Source of the DNA: Rhodothermales bacterium
GTDB lineage: Bacteria; Bacteroidota; Rhodothermia; Rhodothermales; UBA10348
Direction: 5' to 3'
Assembly (NCBI GenBank): GCA_028284865.1
Contig: JANQQV010000023.1
Coordinates: 1-64,000 of the forward strand
DNA length: 64,000 bases
Each line of letters opens with the position of its first letter. Within the stretch, counting starts at the first letter, position 1. This document shows positions 18,105 to 27,954 of the stretch, one piece after another. The notes below the pieces were generated by a model. The model saw nothing but the letters and a program-made list of their open reading frames with translations, was not told the origin of the DNA and did no database searches. Both the position numbers and the translations under genes were made by a program.

Positions 18105-18542
18105 ATGCGCCCTAAAACAATAGTTGGCCTCGTTCTGATCGTCACATTCACGTCCGTCCTGTTCATGAACTTCGGCCAACAGGTCGGCGGCTACATGAAC
18201 TTCGCCGAAGCCGAAGAATCAGGGACGAAAGCGCACGTAGTGGGCATGTGGGTCGATGCGGACAAATTCCGCTACGACGCAGCCAGCAACATCTTCTCCT
18301 TCCAGATGCAGGATGAGGTCGGCAACATTCGCGAGGTTCGCTACGCGAATCCGAAGCCTGCGAACTTCGAGGACGCCGAGAAGGTCGTGATTGATGGATA
18401 TGCCGAGGGCGACCACTTCGTGGCCGAGAATATTCTCGTCAAGTGCCCGTCGAAATACAACGACGCCACGGGACTTCAGGAGTACGAAGAGTTCGAATAC
18501 CAGGCAGGAACGCCGGTTGAAGCTACATCAGCGACGAATTGA
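18105..18542 (+). CDS. ccmE: Cytochrome c maturation heme chaperone CcmE, CxxxY type
   Basis: The 145-residue protein has an N-terminal membrane anchor (TIVGLVLIVTFTSVLFM) and an OB-fold periplasmic domain with AHVVGMWVD and VVIDGYAEGDHFVAENILVKCPSKYND. CcmE binds heme covalently and passes it to apocytochromes. Classical CcmE uses His in an HxxxY motif; here the same position reads CPSKY, the CxxxY variant described for Desulfovibrio and some archaea. The start ATG at 18105 precedes RPKTIVGL. The 170-nt gap after the ccmD-like gene contains inverted repeats (TTGATC-TCAG-GATCAA at 18011-18026 and an imperfect hairpin near 18042-18061), so ccmE may have its own promoter or leader. No ccmF, ccmG or ccmH follows. 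Confidence 0.88.
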   Translation: MRPKTIVGLVLIVTFTSVLFMNFGQQVGGYMNFAEAEESGTKAHVVGMWVDADKFRYDAASNIFSFQMQDEVGNIREVRYANPKPANFEDAEKVVIDGYAEGDHFVAENILVKCPSKYNDATGLQEYEEFEYQAGTPVEATSATN

Positions 18543-18567
18543 CACTTTTGTTGATCAAGCGACTGCT

Positions 18568-19983
18568 CTAGAGATAGAGCCAGTCCGCGAGAAGGAAGAA
18601 CACCAGAATCCCCAGAATGTCATTGCTGGTCGTTATGAACGGCCCAGTGGCTAACGCTGGATCGATGTTCATTTTGTCTAGCAGCAGCGGGGTCATGGCG
18701 CCGATCGTGGTTGCGATGACAATGACCAGCAACAGTGCGAGGGCAGCCGTATAGGCTAGTTGGAAGGGATCCCCACCCAGTCGCTCGGAGAAAAGTCCGC
18801 CCAATATCAGGATGGCGGCGCCCAGCACGATGGATGATGCCAGGCCATTGAGCATGGCAACCGAAAACTCTTTTCCGAGTCGCTTCTTGATGTCCGAGGC
18901 CCAGATATCCCCACTCGCCAGACCCTGCACAGCGATGGCAGAGCTCTGAATGCCCGCATTCCCAGCCGTGGCCATTACAATCGGAATGAATCCCGCCAGG
19001 ATTGAAGCAGCGGCCAATGACTCCTCGAAGGATATGATCACCAGTGCGGCCAAAGACGCACCTGCCAGCCCGACCAGCAGCCAGGGCAAACGACCGCGAG
19101 TGATGCGAAGAACGGAGTCAGTGGCTTCCTCGCCACCGGCAACCCCGGACATGCGCTGGATATCCTCTTCGGCCTCGTCACGGATAACATCCACGATGTC
19201 ATCAATCGTGATGCGTCCTACGAGACACCCGTCTCCATCAACAACAGGCATCGTGACCAGGTCGTAGCGCTCCATCAACCGGGCTACTTCTTCCTGGTCC
19301 ATGGAGGTAGGAACGGAAACGATGTCCTCCTTCATGATCTCCGAAATCAGTGCATCGGCCCGGGAAAGCAAAAGTTCTTTCATGGTGACAATGCCAACCA
19401 GCCGATCCAGGTCATCCACCACGAACAGGGCGAAGATCTCCCGGATGGCTTCGGCATGGGTTCGCACCACTTCGGTTGCCTGATCCACATTCTGGTCCCG
19501 GAGCACGGAGACGAATTCCGTGGCCATGAGACCCCCGGCAGACTCCTCTTCGTACGCCAGAAGCTCCTTGACGTCCTCGGCGTCTTCCAGCTCGGGGATG
19601 ATCTGGTGCGCCAGCTCGTGCGGAAGGTCCGCCAGAACGTCGACCGCGTCATCCGTTTCAAGCTCATCGATCATCGCCGTCAGGCGATCATTCGGAATCA
19701 AGTCGGCCAGATCAGCACGATAATCGTCGTCCAGTTCAGCCAGGACCTCACCGGCCGTCTCCACCGGAATCCAGTGCATCACCTGACGCGCCAGATCCTT
19801 GTTGATATGGGAGACGATCATGGCCAGATCCGCCGGATGCAGATCGGTCATGATGTTCATGACCATGGCCTTCTGGCCCGATTCGATCAACGTCGAGATG
19901 TCCGAAACGAGCTCGGAATCCACTTCGATGACGCCACCGGGACGCGGCGTATCGGGGGTGTTATCGACGAGAATGGGTTCCAT
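18568..19983 (-). CDS. mgtE: Magnesium transporter MgtE
   Basis: The 471-residue inner-membrane Mg2+ channel has the MgtE N-domain (about 30-135, repeated motifs such as LAEL/LADLIPNDR), a tandem CBS-domain pair (about 140-265, gating sensor), a plug helix, and five C-terminal membrane helices (about 295-471). The conserved Mg2+ site DPALATGPFITTSNDILG lies close to the C-terminus. Length is typical. It is the last gene of the long minus-strand run and converges on ccmE. Confidence 0.95.
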   Translation of the reverse strand: MEPILVDNTPDTPRPGGVIEVDSELVSDISTLIESGQKAMVMNIMTDLHPADLAMIVSHINKDLARQVMHWIPVETAGEVLAELDDDYRADLADLIPNDRLTAMIDELETDDAVDVLADLPHELAHQIIPELEDAEDVKELLAYEEESAGGLMATEFVSVLRDQNVDQATEVVRTHAEAIREIFALFVVDDLDRLVGIVTMKELLLSRADALISEIMKEDIVSVPTSMDQEEVARLMERYDLVTMPVVDGDGCLVGRITIDDIVDVIRDEAEEDIQRMSGVAGGEEATDSVLRITRGRLPWLLVGLAGASLAALVIISFEESLAAASILAGFIPIVMATAGNAGIQSSAIAVQGLASGDIWASDIKKRLGKEFSVAMLNGLASSIVLGAAILILGGLFSERLGGDPFQLAYTAALALLLVIVIATTIGAMTPLLLDKMNIDPALATGPFITTSNDILGILVFFLLADWLYL

Positions 19984-20054
19984 CGGGAAGCGATCGAATC
20001 AGGACGGTGGGATCGACCCGGGCACGAAGACGTGCTCGCGCGTTGCGGGAAGGC

Positions 20055-20837
20055 TTACGCTGGGCGACCGAGAAGATAGTCTGCTAGGTCGACAAAGTCG
20101 TCCGGCGTCAGTTCTTCGGCCCGCTTGCCGGCTATATCGGCCGGGAGATCTGGCATGTCATCCGTCAAAAGCCGGGAAAGACTATTTCGGAGGGTTTTCC
20201 GACGCTGGTTGAATGCAGCCCTGATTACCTGGCGCAGGAATGCACGGTCGCTGCAATCCGGGGATGGGCGATCGGGAAACCTCAGATGGACCATGGCGCT
20301 ACGTACGTCCGGCTTGGGGTAGAACACGTTCCGAGAGACCGGAAACAGGACGTTCACCTCACAGGCCAGCTGCAGTGCCACGGAAAGGATACCGTAGGAC
20401 TTCGTCCGAGGCTTGGCGACCAGTCGATCGGCCACCTCGTACTGCATCATGATGACCGCCTCTTCAATCAAAGGCGCCGCGTCAAGAAGGGAGAAGAGAA
20501 TCTGGGAAGTGATGTAGTACGGCAGATTCCCGATCACGTGAATCCTTTCCGTGCCCAATTCGACCGCCAACGCCTGCCAGTCCGTCTTCAGAATGTCCTG
20601 GCGAATGACGCGCGTGCTTGGAAGCTCGGCCTCGAGAAGATCTGCCGCGCGATCATCGATTTCGATGGCTGCGAACCGGGGGTATCGCTCCGCCAGAAGG
20701 TGCGTGAGCGCCCCGGCACCCGGGCCAATCTCAACGACCACATCGTCGGGCGTTGCATCCAGCGAGTCGACAATCCGGCGGATCGTATTCGGATCCTGCA
20801 GGAAATTTTGGCCGAGCCGCTTGATGGGTTTCAGCAT
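20055..20837 (-). CDS. rsmA: 16S rRNA (adenine1518/1519-N6)-dimethyltransferase
   Basis: RsmA (KsgA) dimethylates two adjacent adenines in helix 45 of 16S rRNA late in small-subunit assembly. The 260-residue protein shows LGQNFLQDPNTIRRIV at the N-terminus, the SAM-binding VVEIGPGAGALTHLL, and catalytic IGNLPYYITSQIL (the NLPY motif). The ATG at 20835-20837 gives the usual MLKPIKRLGQNF start; a GTG four codons earlier is possible. It lies between bioY and mgtE on the same strand. Confidence 0.95.
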   Translation of the reverse strand: MLKPIKRLGQNFLQDPNTIRRIVDSLDATPDDVVVEIGPGAGALTHLLAERYPRFAAIEIDDRAADLLEAELPSTRVIRQDILKTDWQALAVELGTERIHVIGNLPYYITSQILFSLLDAAPLIEEAVIMMQYEVADRLVAKPRTKSYGILSVALQLACEVNVLFPVSRNVFYPKPDVRSAMVHLRFPDRPSPDCSDRAFLRQVIRAAFNQRRKTLRNSLSRLLTDDMPDLPADIAGKRAEELTPDDFVDLADYLLGRPA

Positions 20838-20900
20838 GGTACCGGACACGCAGGCCGGTCTCGCCTCACCGCAAAGGATCAGACGCTCCGGGCAAATCGC

Positions 20901-21491
20901 CTACTTCTTGCCGAAAAGAGAGCGACTTCCCTGATACAGGAGGGCTACCGCCAGAATCTTGGCCAGATCAACAGGCGCGAAACGCAGCCATCCTTTGTCG
21001 ATCGACTCGAACCACGTGGCGTGATCCGCGACGTAGTGCAGCCAGATGACACCGCAGGTGAATAGCACCAGCGAACCGGCGATCATGGAGAGAACGCTTC
21101 CGGTGAGGCCATTGAAGCGCTTGGAGACAAATCCGACCAAACCTGCGGAGAGTGGGTAGGCGAGCAGGTAACCTGCGGAAACAGCGCCAAACAGGTAGGC
21201 AGGACCGAATCCGTCACCGGCATAAACCGGGAAGAAGAGGCCGATCAACAGGTATAAACCCATGGAGAGCAACCCATTGCGCCAGCCGAGATACAGGCCA
21301 CTGCCATACACGAACAGCGTCTGCAGCGTGAAGGGGACTTCCCAGAGATACAGGCGGAACTGGGCTCCAACAGCCGTCAGAAGAGCGAAACCAACAATTC
21401 CGGCAACCTGGAGGCCGACGGAAGCTGAACCGGAACGCAGATCGTCGATGGTGGAAACGCGCGACGTGCGCAGGCCGAGAATGGAGTCCAT
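20901..21491 (-). CDS. bioY: BioY-family biotin transporter (S component)
   Basis: The 196-residue membrane protein has about six helices and BioY signatures: VPFTLQTLFVYGSGLYLGWRNG, LLSMGLYLLIGLFFPVYAG and GPAYLFGAVSAGYLLAYPLSA. BioY binds biotin and normally works with the EcfA/EcfT energising module, none of which is encoded nearby; solitary BioY proteins are known in other bacteria. The ATG at 21489-21491 is chosen; the frame stays open upstream without conserved residues. The neighbour metH is also a cofactor-dependent enzyme gene. Confidence 0.85.
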   Translation of the reverse strand: MDSILGLRTSRVSTIDDLRSGSASVGLQVAGIVGFALLTAVGAQFRLYLWEVPFTLQTLFVYGSGLYLGWRNGLLSMGLYLLIGLFFPVYAGDGFGPAYLFGAVSAGYLLAYPLSAGLVGFVSKRFNGLTGSVLSMIAGSLVLFTCGVIWLHYVADHATWFESIDKGWLRFAPVDLAKILAVALLYQGSRSLFGKK

Positions 21492-21604
21492 GGATCGAAT
21501 GGGTCGGAATACCTGATACTGAATCGACCCAAGATAGGAAGCGAACCGCAATCCATCGCATGGGCCGTGAGAAGAATGGAAAAGATCCTGTTGATGCAGA
21601 AAAA

Positions 21605-24600
21605 CTACTTGCCGGGATCGTAGCCCAAACGCGATTGAAGCCAGCGTTCCATGTCATCAAGTGAGCGCCCTTTTCGCTCAGCGTAGTCCTTGAGCTGATC
21701 AGCAGCCAACTGTCCGATGTTGAAGTATGCGGACTCGGGATGGCTGAAAATCAGACCGCAGACCGAAGCGGCAGGGTGCATGGCCAGATGCTCCGTCAGC
21801 GTGATGCCCGTCCGCTCCTCCACATCCAGAAACTCCCAGATGGTCTCTTTTTCGGTGTGGTCAGGCTGCGCAGGATAGCCTGGTGCGGGACGAATGCCCT
21901 GGTAGGCTTCCGAGATCAAGGCTTCGTTGGAGAATGCTTCTCCGGACTCGAATCCCCAGTACGTACGGCGGACGTCTTCGTGCAGCTTCTCGGCGAACGC
22001 TTCGGCAAGACGGTCGGCGATGGCTTTCAGCAAAATGGCGCGGTAATCGTCGTGGTCGGCTTCAGCTGCTTGAACCATCGGCGCGAGGCCGTGCCCGGCG
22101 CTGACCACAAACAGCCCGAGATGGCTCTGGACATCAGAATCGTGAGGTGCCACAAAGTCCGAGAGCGCGCGATTCGGTTTGCCGGTCGTCTTGCGGGTCT
22201 GCTGGCGCAGGGTGTGTAGCCTGCGTGACCCTTTGGGGGTCTGAATTTCAATGTCGTCGCCATCGGCGGCTGCCGGGTAGAGGCCCAGAATGGCGCGCGG
22301 CGTGAGGGCTTTCGAGCGTTCAAGCTCATCGAGCAAGGCCGTGGCGTCGTCAAAGAGTTTCCGGGCCGCTTCTCCCTTCTCCGGGTGATCAAGGATGGCG
22401 GGATACTTTCCACGCATCTCCCACGTCTGGAAAAACGGCGTCCAGTCTATGTAGGGCCGCAGGTCAGCAACCGTCGCTTCGAGCGTCCACTCGCCCAGTT
22501 GACGTGGCTGTGGATCGGTGCTGGCGTCGAAGGTCAGCCTCAGTGCGTTTGACCGCGCCTCTTCCAGAGAAAGGAAATCCAGCGTTCCGGTCCGCTGGGC
22601 ATGACGCTCACGCAAGACCTCGTAATGGTCATGCGTGGCCGCAGTGAAGGCATCCTTTTGCTCGTCCGTCAGCAACTGCCCGGCAACTGTCACGCTTCTG
22701 GAAGCATCCAGCACGTGGACGACCGGTCCGCTCCTGGCTGGATCGATCTTGACGGCGGTGTGCATCTCGGATGTTGTTGCACCGCCGATCAGAAGCGGCT
22801 GGTGCATTCCTCGCCGTTCCATTTCTGAAGCCACATGAACCATCTCATCCAGCGAGGGCGTGATGAGACCACTCAAACCGATGATGTCGGCTTCGTGCTC
22901 CTCGGCGGCATCCAGAATCTTGTCGGCCGGGACCATGACGCCCAGATCAACAATGTCGTAGTTGTTGCAGCCCAGCACCACGCCTACGATGTTCTTGCCG
23001 ATGTCGTGGACATCTCCTTTCACGGTGGCCAGCAGGACACGCGCCGGACGATCGGCCTCTGCCTGATCGTCTTTTTCTTCTTCGATGAATGGAATCAGCC
23101 ACGCGACAGATTTCTTCATCACGCGGGCACTCTTGACCACCTGGGGCAAGAACATCTTGCCGGCCCCGAACAGGTCTCCGACGCGATTCATGCCGGCCAT
23201 CAGGGGTCCTTCGATAACTGTGAGGGCTCTGCCGTACTTCAGGCGAGCCTCTTCGGTATCTGCTTCGATGTGATCCACAATGCCCTTGACCAGGGCGTGC
23301 TCGAGGCGCGCTTCGACCGTCCCTTCGCGCCACGCTTCGGCCTTGGTCTCGTCGTCTCCGGTTTTCTGGACAACCTGCTCTGCATGGGCCACCAGTCGTT
23401 CAGTGGCGTCCTCGTTTCGATCAAACAGAACATCCTCAATGAGCGTGCGCAGTTCCTCGGGGATCTCGTCGAGGACCTCTATCTGTCCAGCATTGACGAT
23501 CCCCATGTCCATACCCGCCTGGATGGCGTGGTACAGGAAGAGTGTGTGCATGGCTTCCCTGACACGGTCATTGCCGCGAAAAGAGAAGGACAGGTTGGAC
23601 ACACCGCCCGAAATGCGGGCGAACGGAAGATTCGTTTTGATCCAACGCGTTGCCTCGACGAAGTCGATCGCATACCGGTTGTGCTCAGGAATTCCGGTGG
23701 CGACGGCGAAGATGTTCGGATCGAATATGATGTCCTCTGCCGAGAAGCCGATTTCCTCGGTCAGGATTCGATAGGCTCTCGAACAGATCTCCTTGCGACG
23801 CTCGAAGGTCTCAGCCTGACCGTCTTCGTCGAAGGCCATCACAATGACGGCTGCGCCGTAGCGTCGGGCCAATCGGGCATGCTCGCGGAACTCGTCTTCG
23901 CCTTCCTTCAAGCTGATCGAGTTGACGACGGACTTGCCCTGCACGCATCGCAATCCTGCTTCGATCACGTCCCATCGAGACGAATCAATCACCACCGGCA
24001 CCCTGGCGATATCAGGCTCTGCTGCGATCAGGTTCAGGAATCGGGTCATGGCGGCAACCGAGTCCAGCAACCCCTCATCCATATTCACATCGATGAGCTG
24101 GGCACCGTTCTCCACCTGTTGCAACGCAACAGAAATCGCCTCCTCGTAATTCTCCTCGCGGATGAGACGGGCGAATTTTCTGGATCCGGTGACGTTCGTG
24201 CGCTCGCCGATGTTGACGAAATTGAGGTCCTCGCGGAATACGAACGGCTCCAGTCCGCTCGTGCGCAGGGTCTTGATTGGCGTGGAGACCGATCGTGGAG
24301 CGCGCCCTTCCACGGCCTCTGCCATGGCGCGAATGTGATCAGGCGTCGTGCCACAGCACCCGCCGACGATGTTCAGAAAGTTGTTTTCGGCATAGTCCGT
24401 CACCTGCTCGGCCATGAAGGCAGGCGTCTCGTCGTAGCCCCCGAATTCGTTGGGCAGGCCTGCGTTGGGGTACAGGCTGGTTCGGACTGAAGCCGTTGAG
24501 GCAAGCGTCTCGATGTAGGGACGCATCTGTTCGGACCCTAGTGCGCAATTCAACCCGACGGACAACAGATTGGGCGTATGCGCCACCGAGATCCAGAATG

Positions 24601-25288
24601 CCTCGGTGGTTTGTCCACTCAAGGTCCGGCCACTCTGATCGACGATCGTCCCGGAAATCATGACCGGCAGTGAACAACCCGTCGACTCGAACACTTCGTA
24701 GAGCGCAAAAATCGCAGCTTTCGCGTTCAGGGTATCGAAGATCGTTTCGATCAGGATGATGTCCACGCCGCCTTCGATGAGCCCGCGGATCTGCTCGGCA
24801 TAGGCCTCGGCCAGCTGCTCGAACGTCGCCGCCCGGTATCCGGGATCATTGACATCCGGGGACATATTGAGCGACACGTTGGTCGGCCCAACGGCGCCTG
24901 CGACAAACCGGGGCTTGTCCGGAGTGCGTTCAGACCACGCATCGGCTGCTTCGCGCGCGACGCGGGCAGCAGCCACATTGATGTCGTAAGCTCGATCTTC
25001 GAGGTTGTAGTCTGCCTGGGCAATGCGGGTTGCCGAGAATGTATTCGTCTCGATGATGTCCGATCCAACCTCGAGATACTGGTCGTGGATGGAGCGGATC
25101 AGATCCGGGCGCGTTATGGACAGCAGATCATTGTTGCCTTTCAGAGGCGACGGGTGGTCGCGGAAATGATCGCCTCGGAAGTCCTCTTCCTGGGGATCTG
25201 CTTGCTGGATGAGTGTGCCCATGGCACCATCCATGACAAGGATGCGCCGCTCCAGTGCCTCGTGCAACAATGCCGTACGATCGCTCAT
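21605..25288 (-). CDS. metH: Cobalamin-dependent methionine synthase
   Basis: The 1227-residue enzyme moves a methyl group from 5-methyltetrahydrofolate via cob(I)alamin to homocysteine. Domains in order: homocysteine/zinc domain (1 to about 330, zinc ligands in GLNCALG and [10 protein letters not shown]), pterin-binding domain (about 350-610, [14 protein letters not shown]), cobalamin cap (about 650-740), B12 domain with [13 protein letters not shown] and the [10 protein letters not shown] contact (about 745-880), and the C-terminal reactivation domain with [12 protein letters not shown]. It is full length with all four modules. The stop region and next gene overlap the hydrolase stop as ATGA (25285-25288). 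I saw no cobalamin riboswitch upstream. Confidence 0.97.
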   Translation of the reverse strand: MSDRTALLHEALERRILVMDGAMGTLIQQADPQEEDFRGDHFRDHPSPLKGNNDLLSITRPDLIRSIHDQYLEVGSDIIETNTFSATRIAQADYNLEDRAYDINVAAARVAREAADAWSERTPDKPRFVAGAVGPTNVSLNMSPDVNDPGYRAATFEQLAEAYAEQIRGLIEGGVDIILIETIFDTLNAKAAIFALYEVFESTGCSLPVMISGTIVDQSGRTLSGQTTEAFWISVAHTPNLLSVGLNCALGSEQMRPYIETLASTASVRTSLYPNAGLPNEFGGYDETPAFMAEQVTDYAENNFLNIVGGCCGTTPDHIRAMAEAVEGRAPRSVSTPIKTLRTSGLEPFVFREDLNFVNIGERTNVTGSRKFARLIREENYEEAISVALQQVENGAQLIDVNMDEGLLDSVAAMTRFLNLIAAEPDIARVPVVIDSSRWDVIEAGLRCVQGKSVVNSISLKEGEDEFREHARLARRYGAAVIVMAFDEDGQAETFERRKEICSRAYRILTEEIGFSAEDIIFDPNIFAVATGIPEHNRYAIDFVEATRWIKTNLPFARISGGVSNLSFSFRGNDRVREAMHTLFLYHAIQAGMDMGIVNAGQIEVLDEIPEELRTLIEDVLFDRNEDATERLVAHAEQVVQKTGDDETKAEAWREGTVEARLEHALVKGIVDHIEADTEEARLKYGRALTVIEGPLMAGMNRVGDLFGAGKMFLPQVVKSARVMKKSVAWLIPFIEEEKDDQAEADRPARVLLATVKGDVHDIGKNIVGVVLGCNNYDIVDLGVMVPADKILDAAEEHEADIIGLSGLITPSLDEMVHVASEMERRGMHQPLLIGGATTSEMHTAVKIDPARSGPVVHVLDASRSVTVAGQLLTDEQKDAFTAATHDHYEVLRERHAQRTGTLDFLSLEEARSNALRLTFDASTDPQPRQLGEWTLEATVADLRPYIDWTPFFQTWEMRGKYPAILDHPEKGEAARKLFDDATALLDELERSKALTPRAILGLYPAAADGDDIEIQTPKGSRRLHTLRQQTRKTTGKPNRALSDFVAPHDSDVQSHLGLFVVSAGHGLAPMVQAAEADHDDYRAILLKAIADRLAEAFAEKLHEDVRRTYWGFESGEAFSNEALISEAYQGIRPAPGYPAQPDHTEKETIWEFLDVEERTGITLTEHLAMHPAASVCGLIFSHPESAYFNIGQLAADQLKDYAERKGRSLDDMERWLQSRLGYDPGK

Positions 25289-26055
25289 CGACCTTCCAAC
25301 AGGAATTCCAGGGTGACGCGAGCAAATGCCTCCGGGCTTTCGGCGTGCAGCCAGTGCCCGGCATCCTCCAGGGTCACCATGTCTGCGAATGGGAAGAGCG
25401 CCCGAATACGCGGCATGTCGCTTTCCAGAAGGTAATCACTCTTCCCGCCACGGACGAAGAGCGTCTCTCCGTCGAAGGTCTCCCAGCTTTCAATCGGGCC
25501 GATGATCTCGGGGTAAGCCTGGCGAATGGCCGGCAGGTTCAAGCCCCAGGCATACCCTTCTCCTTCCCGCTGCATGTTCTTCATCAGGAATTGCCGCACC
25601 GGCGCAGACGGAATGTCTCGCGACAGGATGACGTCGATTTCCTCACGAGAGCTGTAGAACTCCGGGTTCAGGGATTCCATGGCCTCGAAAAGCTGACCAT
25701 GACGTGACGGGTAGTGCTGTGGGCCAATGTCTGCGACGATCAGTCGGTCAACGACCTCGGGGTGCTCCAGGGCCAGATGCATGGCCAGCTTCCCTCCCAT
25801 CGAGTGCCCGAGGATGTGGGCATGCTCGATCCCTTCGTCGTCCATCAAAAGAAGCACGTCGTCGGACATGTCCGCGTAGGAGAAGGCATCATCATGGGGA
25901 CTGCGGCCATGGTTGCGCAGGTCCAGCGTGATGGTCCGAAAGTGCTTCCCGTAGACATTCCTGGCCAAGGTAACCCAATTGCCGGACGCCCCGAACAGAC
26001 CGTGGATAATCAGGAGAGGTGGTCCTTCGCCATATGACTGCCGAAATAGCTGCAT
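25285..26055 (-). CDS. Alpha/beta-fold hydrolase, YbfF/ABHD11-like esterase
   Basis: The 256-residue alpha/beta hydrolase has the oxyanion motif [24 protein letters not shown], the nucleophile elbow [11 protein letters not shown] (Ser about 93), an acidic residue near VRGGKSDYL, and the catalytic His in [11 protein letters not shown]. This pattern is closest to YbfF-type acyl esterases; the natural substrate is not predictable. The ATG at 26053-26055 starts [16 protein letters not shown]. Its end overlaps the metH start by 4 nt (ATGA), so the two are coupled; it also lies directly downstream of a menaquinone operon. Confidence 0.85.
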   Translation of the reverse strand: MQLFRQSYGEGPPLLIIHGLFGASGNWVTLARNVYGKHFRTITLDLRNHGRSPHDDAFSYADMSDDVLLLMDDEGIEHAHILGHSMGGKLAMHLALEHPEVVDRLIVADIGPQHYPSRHGQLFEAMESLNPEFYSSREEIDVILSRDIPSAPVRQFLMKNMQREGEGYAWGLNLPAIRQAYPEIIGPIESWETFDGETLFVRGGKSDYLLESDMPRIRALFPFADMVTLEDAGHWLHAESPEAFARVTLEFLLEGR

Positions 26056-26103
26056 TCCGCACGTACCCACGCGCGGCCTTCAGGTCCCCAACTGACCTCA
26101 GAA

Positions 26104-26397
26104 TCAGCCTTTGTTGGCAGATTCTTCGTCTTCCCCGTGTGAATCGGAGGATTCTGTATTGGATTCTGCGTCTGAAGTCTGCATGCCTTCGCAGCACGAT
26201 TCGGGATCATCACAGCATCCCTGGCGGTGCTTGCCACCCGACATCCACCAAATGGCGAAGGCAACGATAACGATGGGCCAGAAAGGAATATTCCAGTGGA
26301 AGTGGAACAGGTTGGGGCCATCATTCCAGAGGATCATCACCAGTGCAGCAATGGCAATGAGCAGGAGCCAGTTGCGTTTATCGGTAGAATCAGCCAT
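26104..26397 (-). CDS. Small two-helix membrane protein with Cys-rich tail (hypothetical)
   Basis: I do not recognise this 97-residue protein. It has two predicted membrane helices (NWLLLIAIAALVMILW, about 9-24, and IPFWPIVIVAFAIWWM, about 37-52) joined by a short His/Phe-rich loop (LFHFHW). A soluble tail contains GKHRQGCCDDPESCCEG, with two vicinal Cys pairs, and then a very acidic Ser/Glu-rich end. The paired cysteines could bind a metal or form disulfides. It is codirectional with menE upstream and the hydrolase downstream (48 nt). Confidence 0.7.
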   Translation of the reverse strand: MADSTDKRNWLLLIAIAALVMILWNDGPNLFHFHWNIPFWPIVIVAFAIWWMSGGKHRQGCCDDPESCCEGMQTSDAESNTESSDSHGEDEESANKG

Positions 26398-26505
26398 CGA
26401 TTGACGTGCGGGAAGCAGGTTGGTGCGGGTAATCTGAAAGCCTCCTTTACGGCAAGAGGCCGATCAGAGTTACGGCAGGAACGCCGCTATGCTGCACACG
26501 GAGGA

Positions 26506-27954
26506 TCACCCATCGGGATGAGACCTTGCCTTATTCGCTGCAGCTTTCAGGCGGCCCATGCTTGGCTTCAATTCTCCCTCTTCAGGCAGAGGCATCGTCA
26601 AGAACAGATCAGGCATTTCGTAGGCCGCCAATTCGGATTCCAGCGCTTGCGCGATGCTGGATGAATCGATCGACGATTGGGCGGCCTTGATGAAGGCGAC
26701 AGGGCGTTCACCGTAGCGAGCATCGGGAACGCCCACAACGATGCAATCCAGGACGTCGATCTGCTGTTTGATGGCTTGCTCGATGCGGGCCGGGTCAATG
26801 TTCTCTCCGCCGGAAATTATGATCCGATCCATCCGCCCTTCGATGACCCACCGGCCTTGATCATTCTGGAATCCTCGGTCGGAAGACGCCAGCCATCCGT
26901 CAGCATGTGGGATGTTTTCCGCCAGCGAAAAAGACTGGACGTGGATGCGCCCATCGCGGCTGTCGAGTCGAGCGTGTCCGAGCTCGCGACCGGAGTGGAC
27001 AGCACCTTGGACGCGGCCTTTCCACACACCAGAAAGCGTGACCATCGAGCCGGTCTCGGTCATCCCGTAGGTGGTCCTGATGGGCCACCCCGCATCCAAT
27101 GCACGATCGAGAAGCCGGGCAGACAGGCTTGCTCCTCCGACGATCACAGAGTGCAGGGACGCGGGAGCGAAAACCTTCGCTTCCAACAGATCGCTCAGCT
27201 GAGTCGGCACCAGGGACAGAACAGTAGGTGAGTCCTCGTCCGATGAAGGCAGCCATGCGGTCAATGATTGGCCTTCAGGGAGTTCAACAACCGTTGCTCC
27301 CGAAGTTGCCGAGCGCCACAAAATCGACAAGCCACCCACATGATGGGCTGGTAGGCACCATCCCCATCGGTCCTTCGGCCCCAACGAGAGACGCTCGGAG
27401 ACAGCCTCTGCGCTTGTGAGATGTGCCGCGGCTCGATGCACGATCCACTTGACATCGCCAGACGATCCAGATGTGGCAATCATCGTGCGGCCAGACAGGG
27501 TTGGAATAGGATCCCTCTTCTGCTCGGCAGGCTCTGGGCCTTGAGCAATGACCGATTCCGTAAGGTCTGAATCTGCAACGTACGATTCTGCAACGTACGA
27601 TTCTGCAAGGTGCGATTTGGGGTCGATCACATGTGCTCCAAGCTCTCCCGCATGTGCCGCGATGCGCGCTTGGAGCCAGCGACTTCCGAACAGCGCCAGG
27701 TCCTTACCCGCGCGCATCGCCGCGGCCAGGATGACCGCATCCTGACAAGTCTGCGTGGCTACCCATGCCAGGCGCTTTTGGGGAATCACTATTAGATGCT
27801 CGGCAGCGATCGCAATACGCTCATCCAGCATCTGCCACGTCACCGGCGCCAGTCCCTGGCACAGGAATGCTGGTGCGTCAGGACGGTCAACCGCCTGCTG
27901 TGCCCAAGGGCACATCGGGTAAATCGGCTGGGATGTGTTGCCGCTGTCTACCAT
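26506..27954 (-). CDS. menE: o-Succinylbenzoate-CoA ligase
   Basis: MenE activates o-succinylbenzoate with ATP and CoA in menaquinone synthesis. The 482-residue ANL-superfamily enzyme shows the phosphate loop MIATSGSSGDVKWIVH, TTYGMTETGSMV, the hinge aspartate region ASSDRGFQNDQGRWVIEGR followed by DRIIISGGENIDPARIE, and a C-terminal lid. An insert at residues 113-133 carries a short tandem repeat (AESYV units; see 27557-27616). Its start overlaps the menC stop by 7 nt. Confidence 0.92.
   Translation of the reverse strand: MVDSGNTSQPIYPMCPWAQQAVDRPDAPAFLCQGLAPVTWQMLDERIAIAAEHLIVIPQKRLAWVATQTCQDAVILAAAMRAGKDLALFGSRWLQARIAAHAGELGAHVIDPKSHLAESYVAESYVADSDLTESVIAQGPEPAEQKRDPIPTLSGRTMIATSGSSGDVKWIVHRAAAHLTSAEAVSERLSLGPKDRWGWCLPAHHVGGLSILWRSATSGATVVELPEGQSLTAWLPSSDEDSPTVLSLVPTQLSDLLEAKVFAPASLHSVIVGGASLSARLLDRALDAGWPIRTTYGMTETGSMVTLSGVWKGRVQGAVHSGRELGHARLDSRDGRIHVQSFSLAENIPHADGWLASSDRGFQNDQGRWVIEGRMDRIIISGGENIDPARIEQAIKQQIDVLDCIVVGVPDARYGERPVAFIKAAQSSIDSSSIAQALESELAAYEMPDLFLTMPLPEEGELKPSMGRLKAAANKARSHPDG
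27557..27616. repeat. 15-bp tandem repeat inside menE
   Basis: The unit TCTGCAACGTACGAT occurs perfectly twice (27572-27586 and 27587-27601), once with two changes (27602-27616), and in a decayed form before them. It encodes AESYV/ADSDL-like pentapeptides on the minus strand, in an acidic linker of MenE. It looks like replication slippage in a tolerant loop. Confidence 0.8.

Noticed and set aside
18105-18542. ccmE as a pseudogene because the heme-binding His is missing
   Set aside because: The frame is intact and the Cys in CPSKY fits the known CxxxY class.
22835-24490. A 551-codon open frame antisense to metH
   Set aside because: metH is certain on the minus strand with all four domains. 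The antisense frame shows no motif and is a compositional shadow.
25285-26055. The hydrolase as a second MenH because it lies next to menE
   Set aside because: A better MenH candidate with the GYSLGGR elbow is already inside the operon between the DUF7009-like gene and menB. This one resembles YbfF and is coupled to metH.
25085-26505. A cobalamin riboswitch for metH
   Set aside because: I looked upstream of metH and of the hydrolase and small membrane protein genes. The only sizeable gap (26398-26505) lacks the B12-box and conserved core of the cobalamin riboswitch, and TPP and SAM motifs are also absent.
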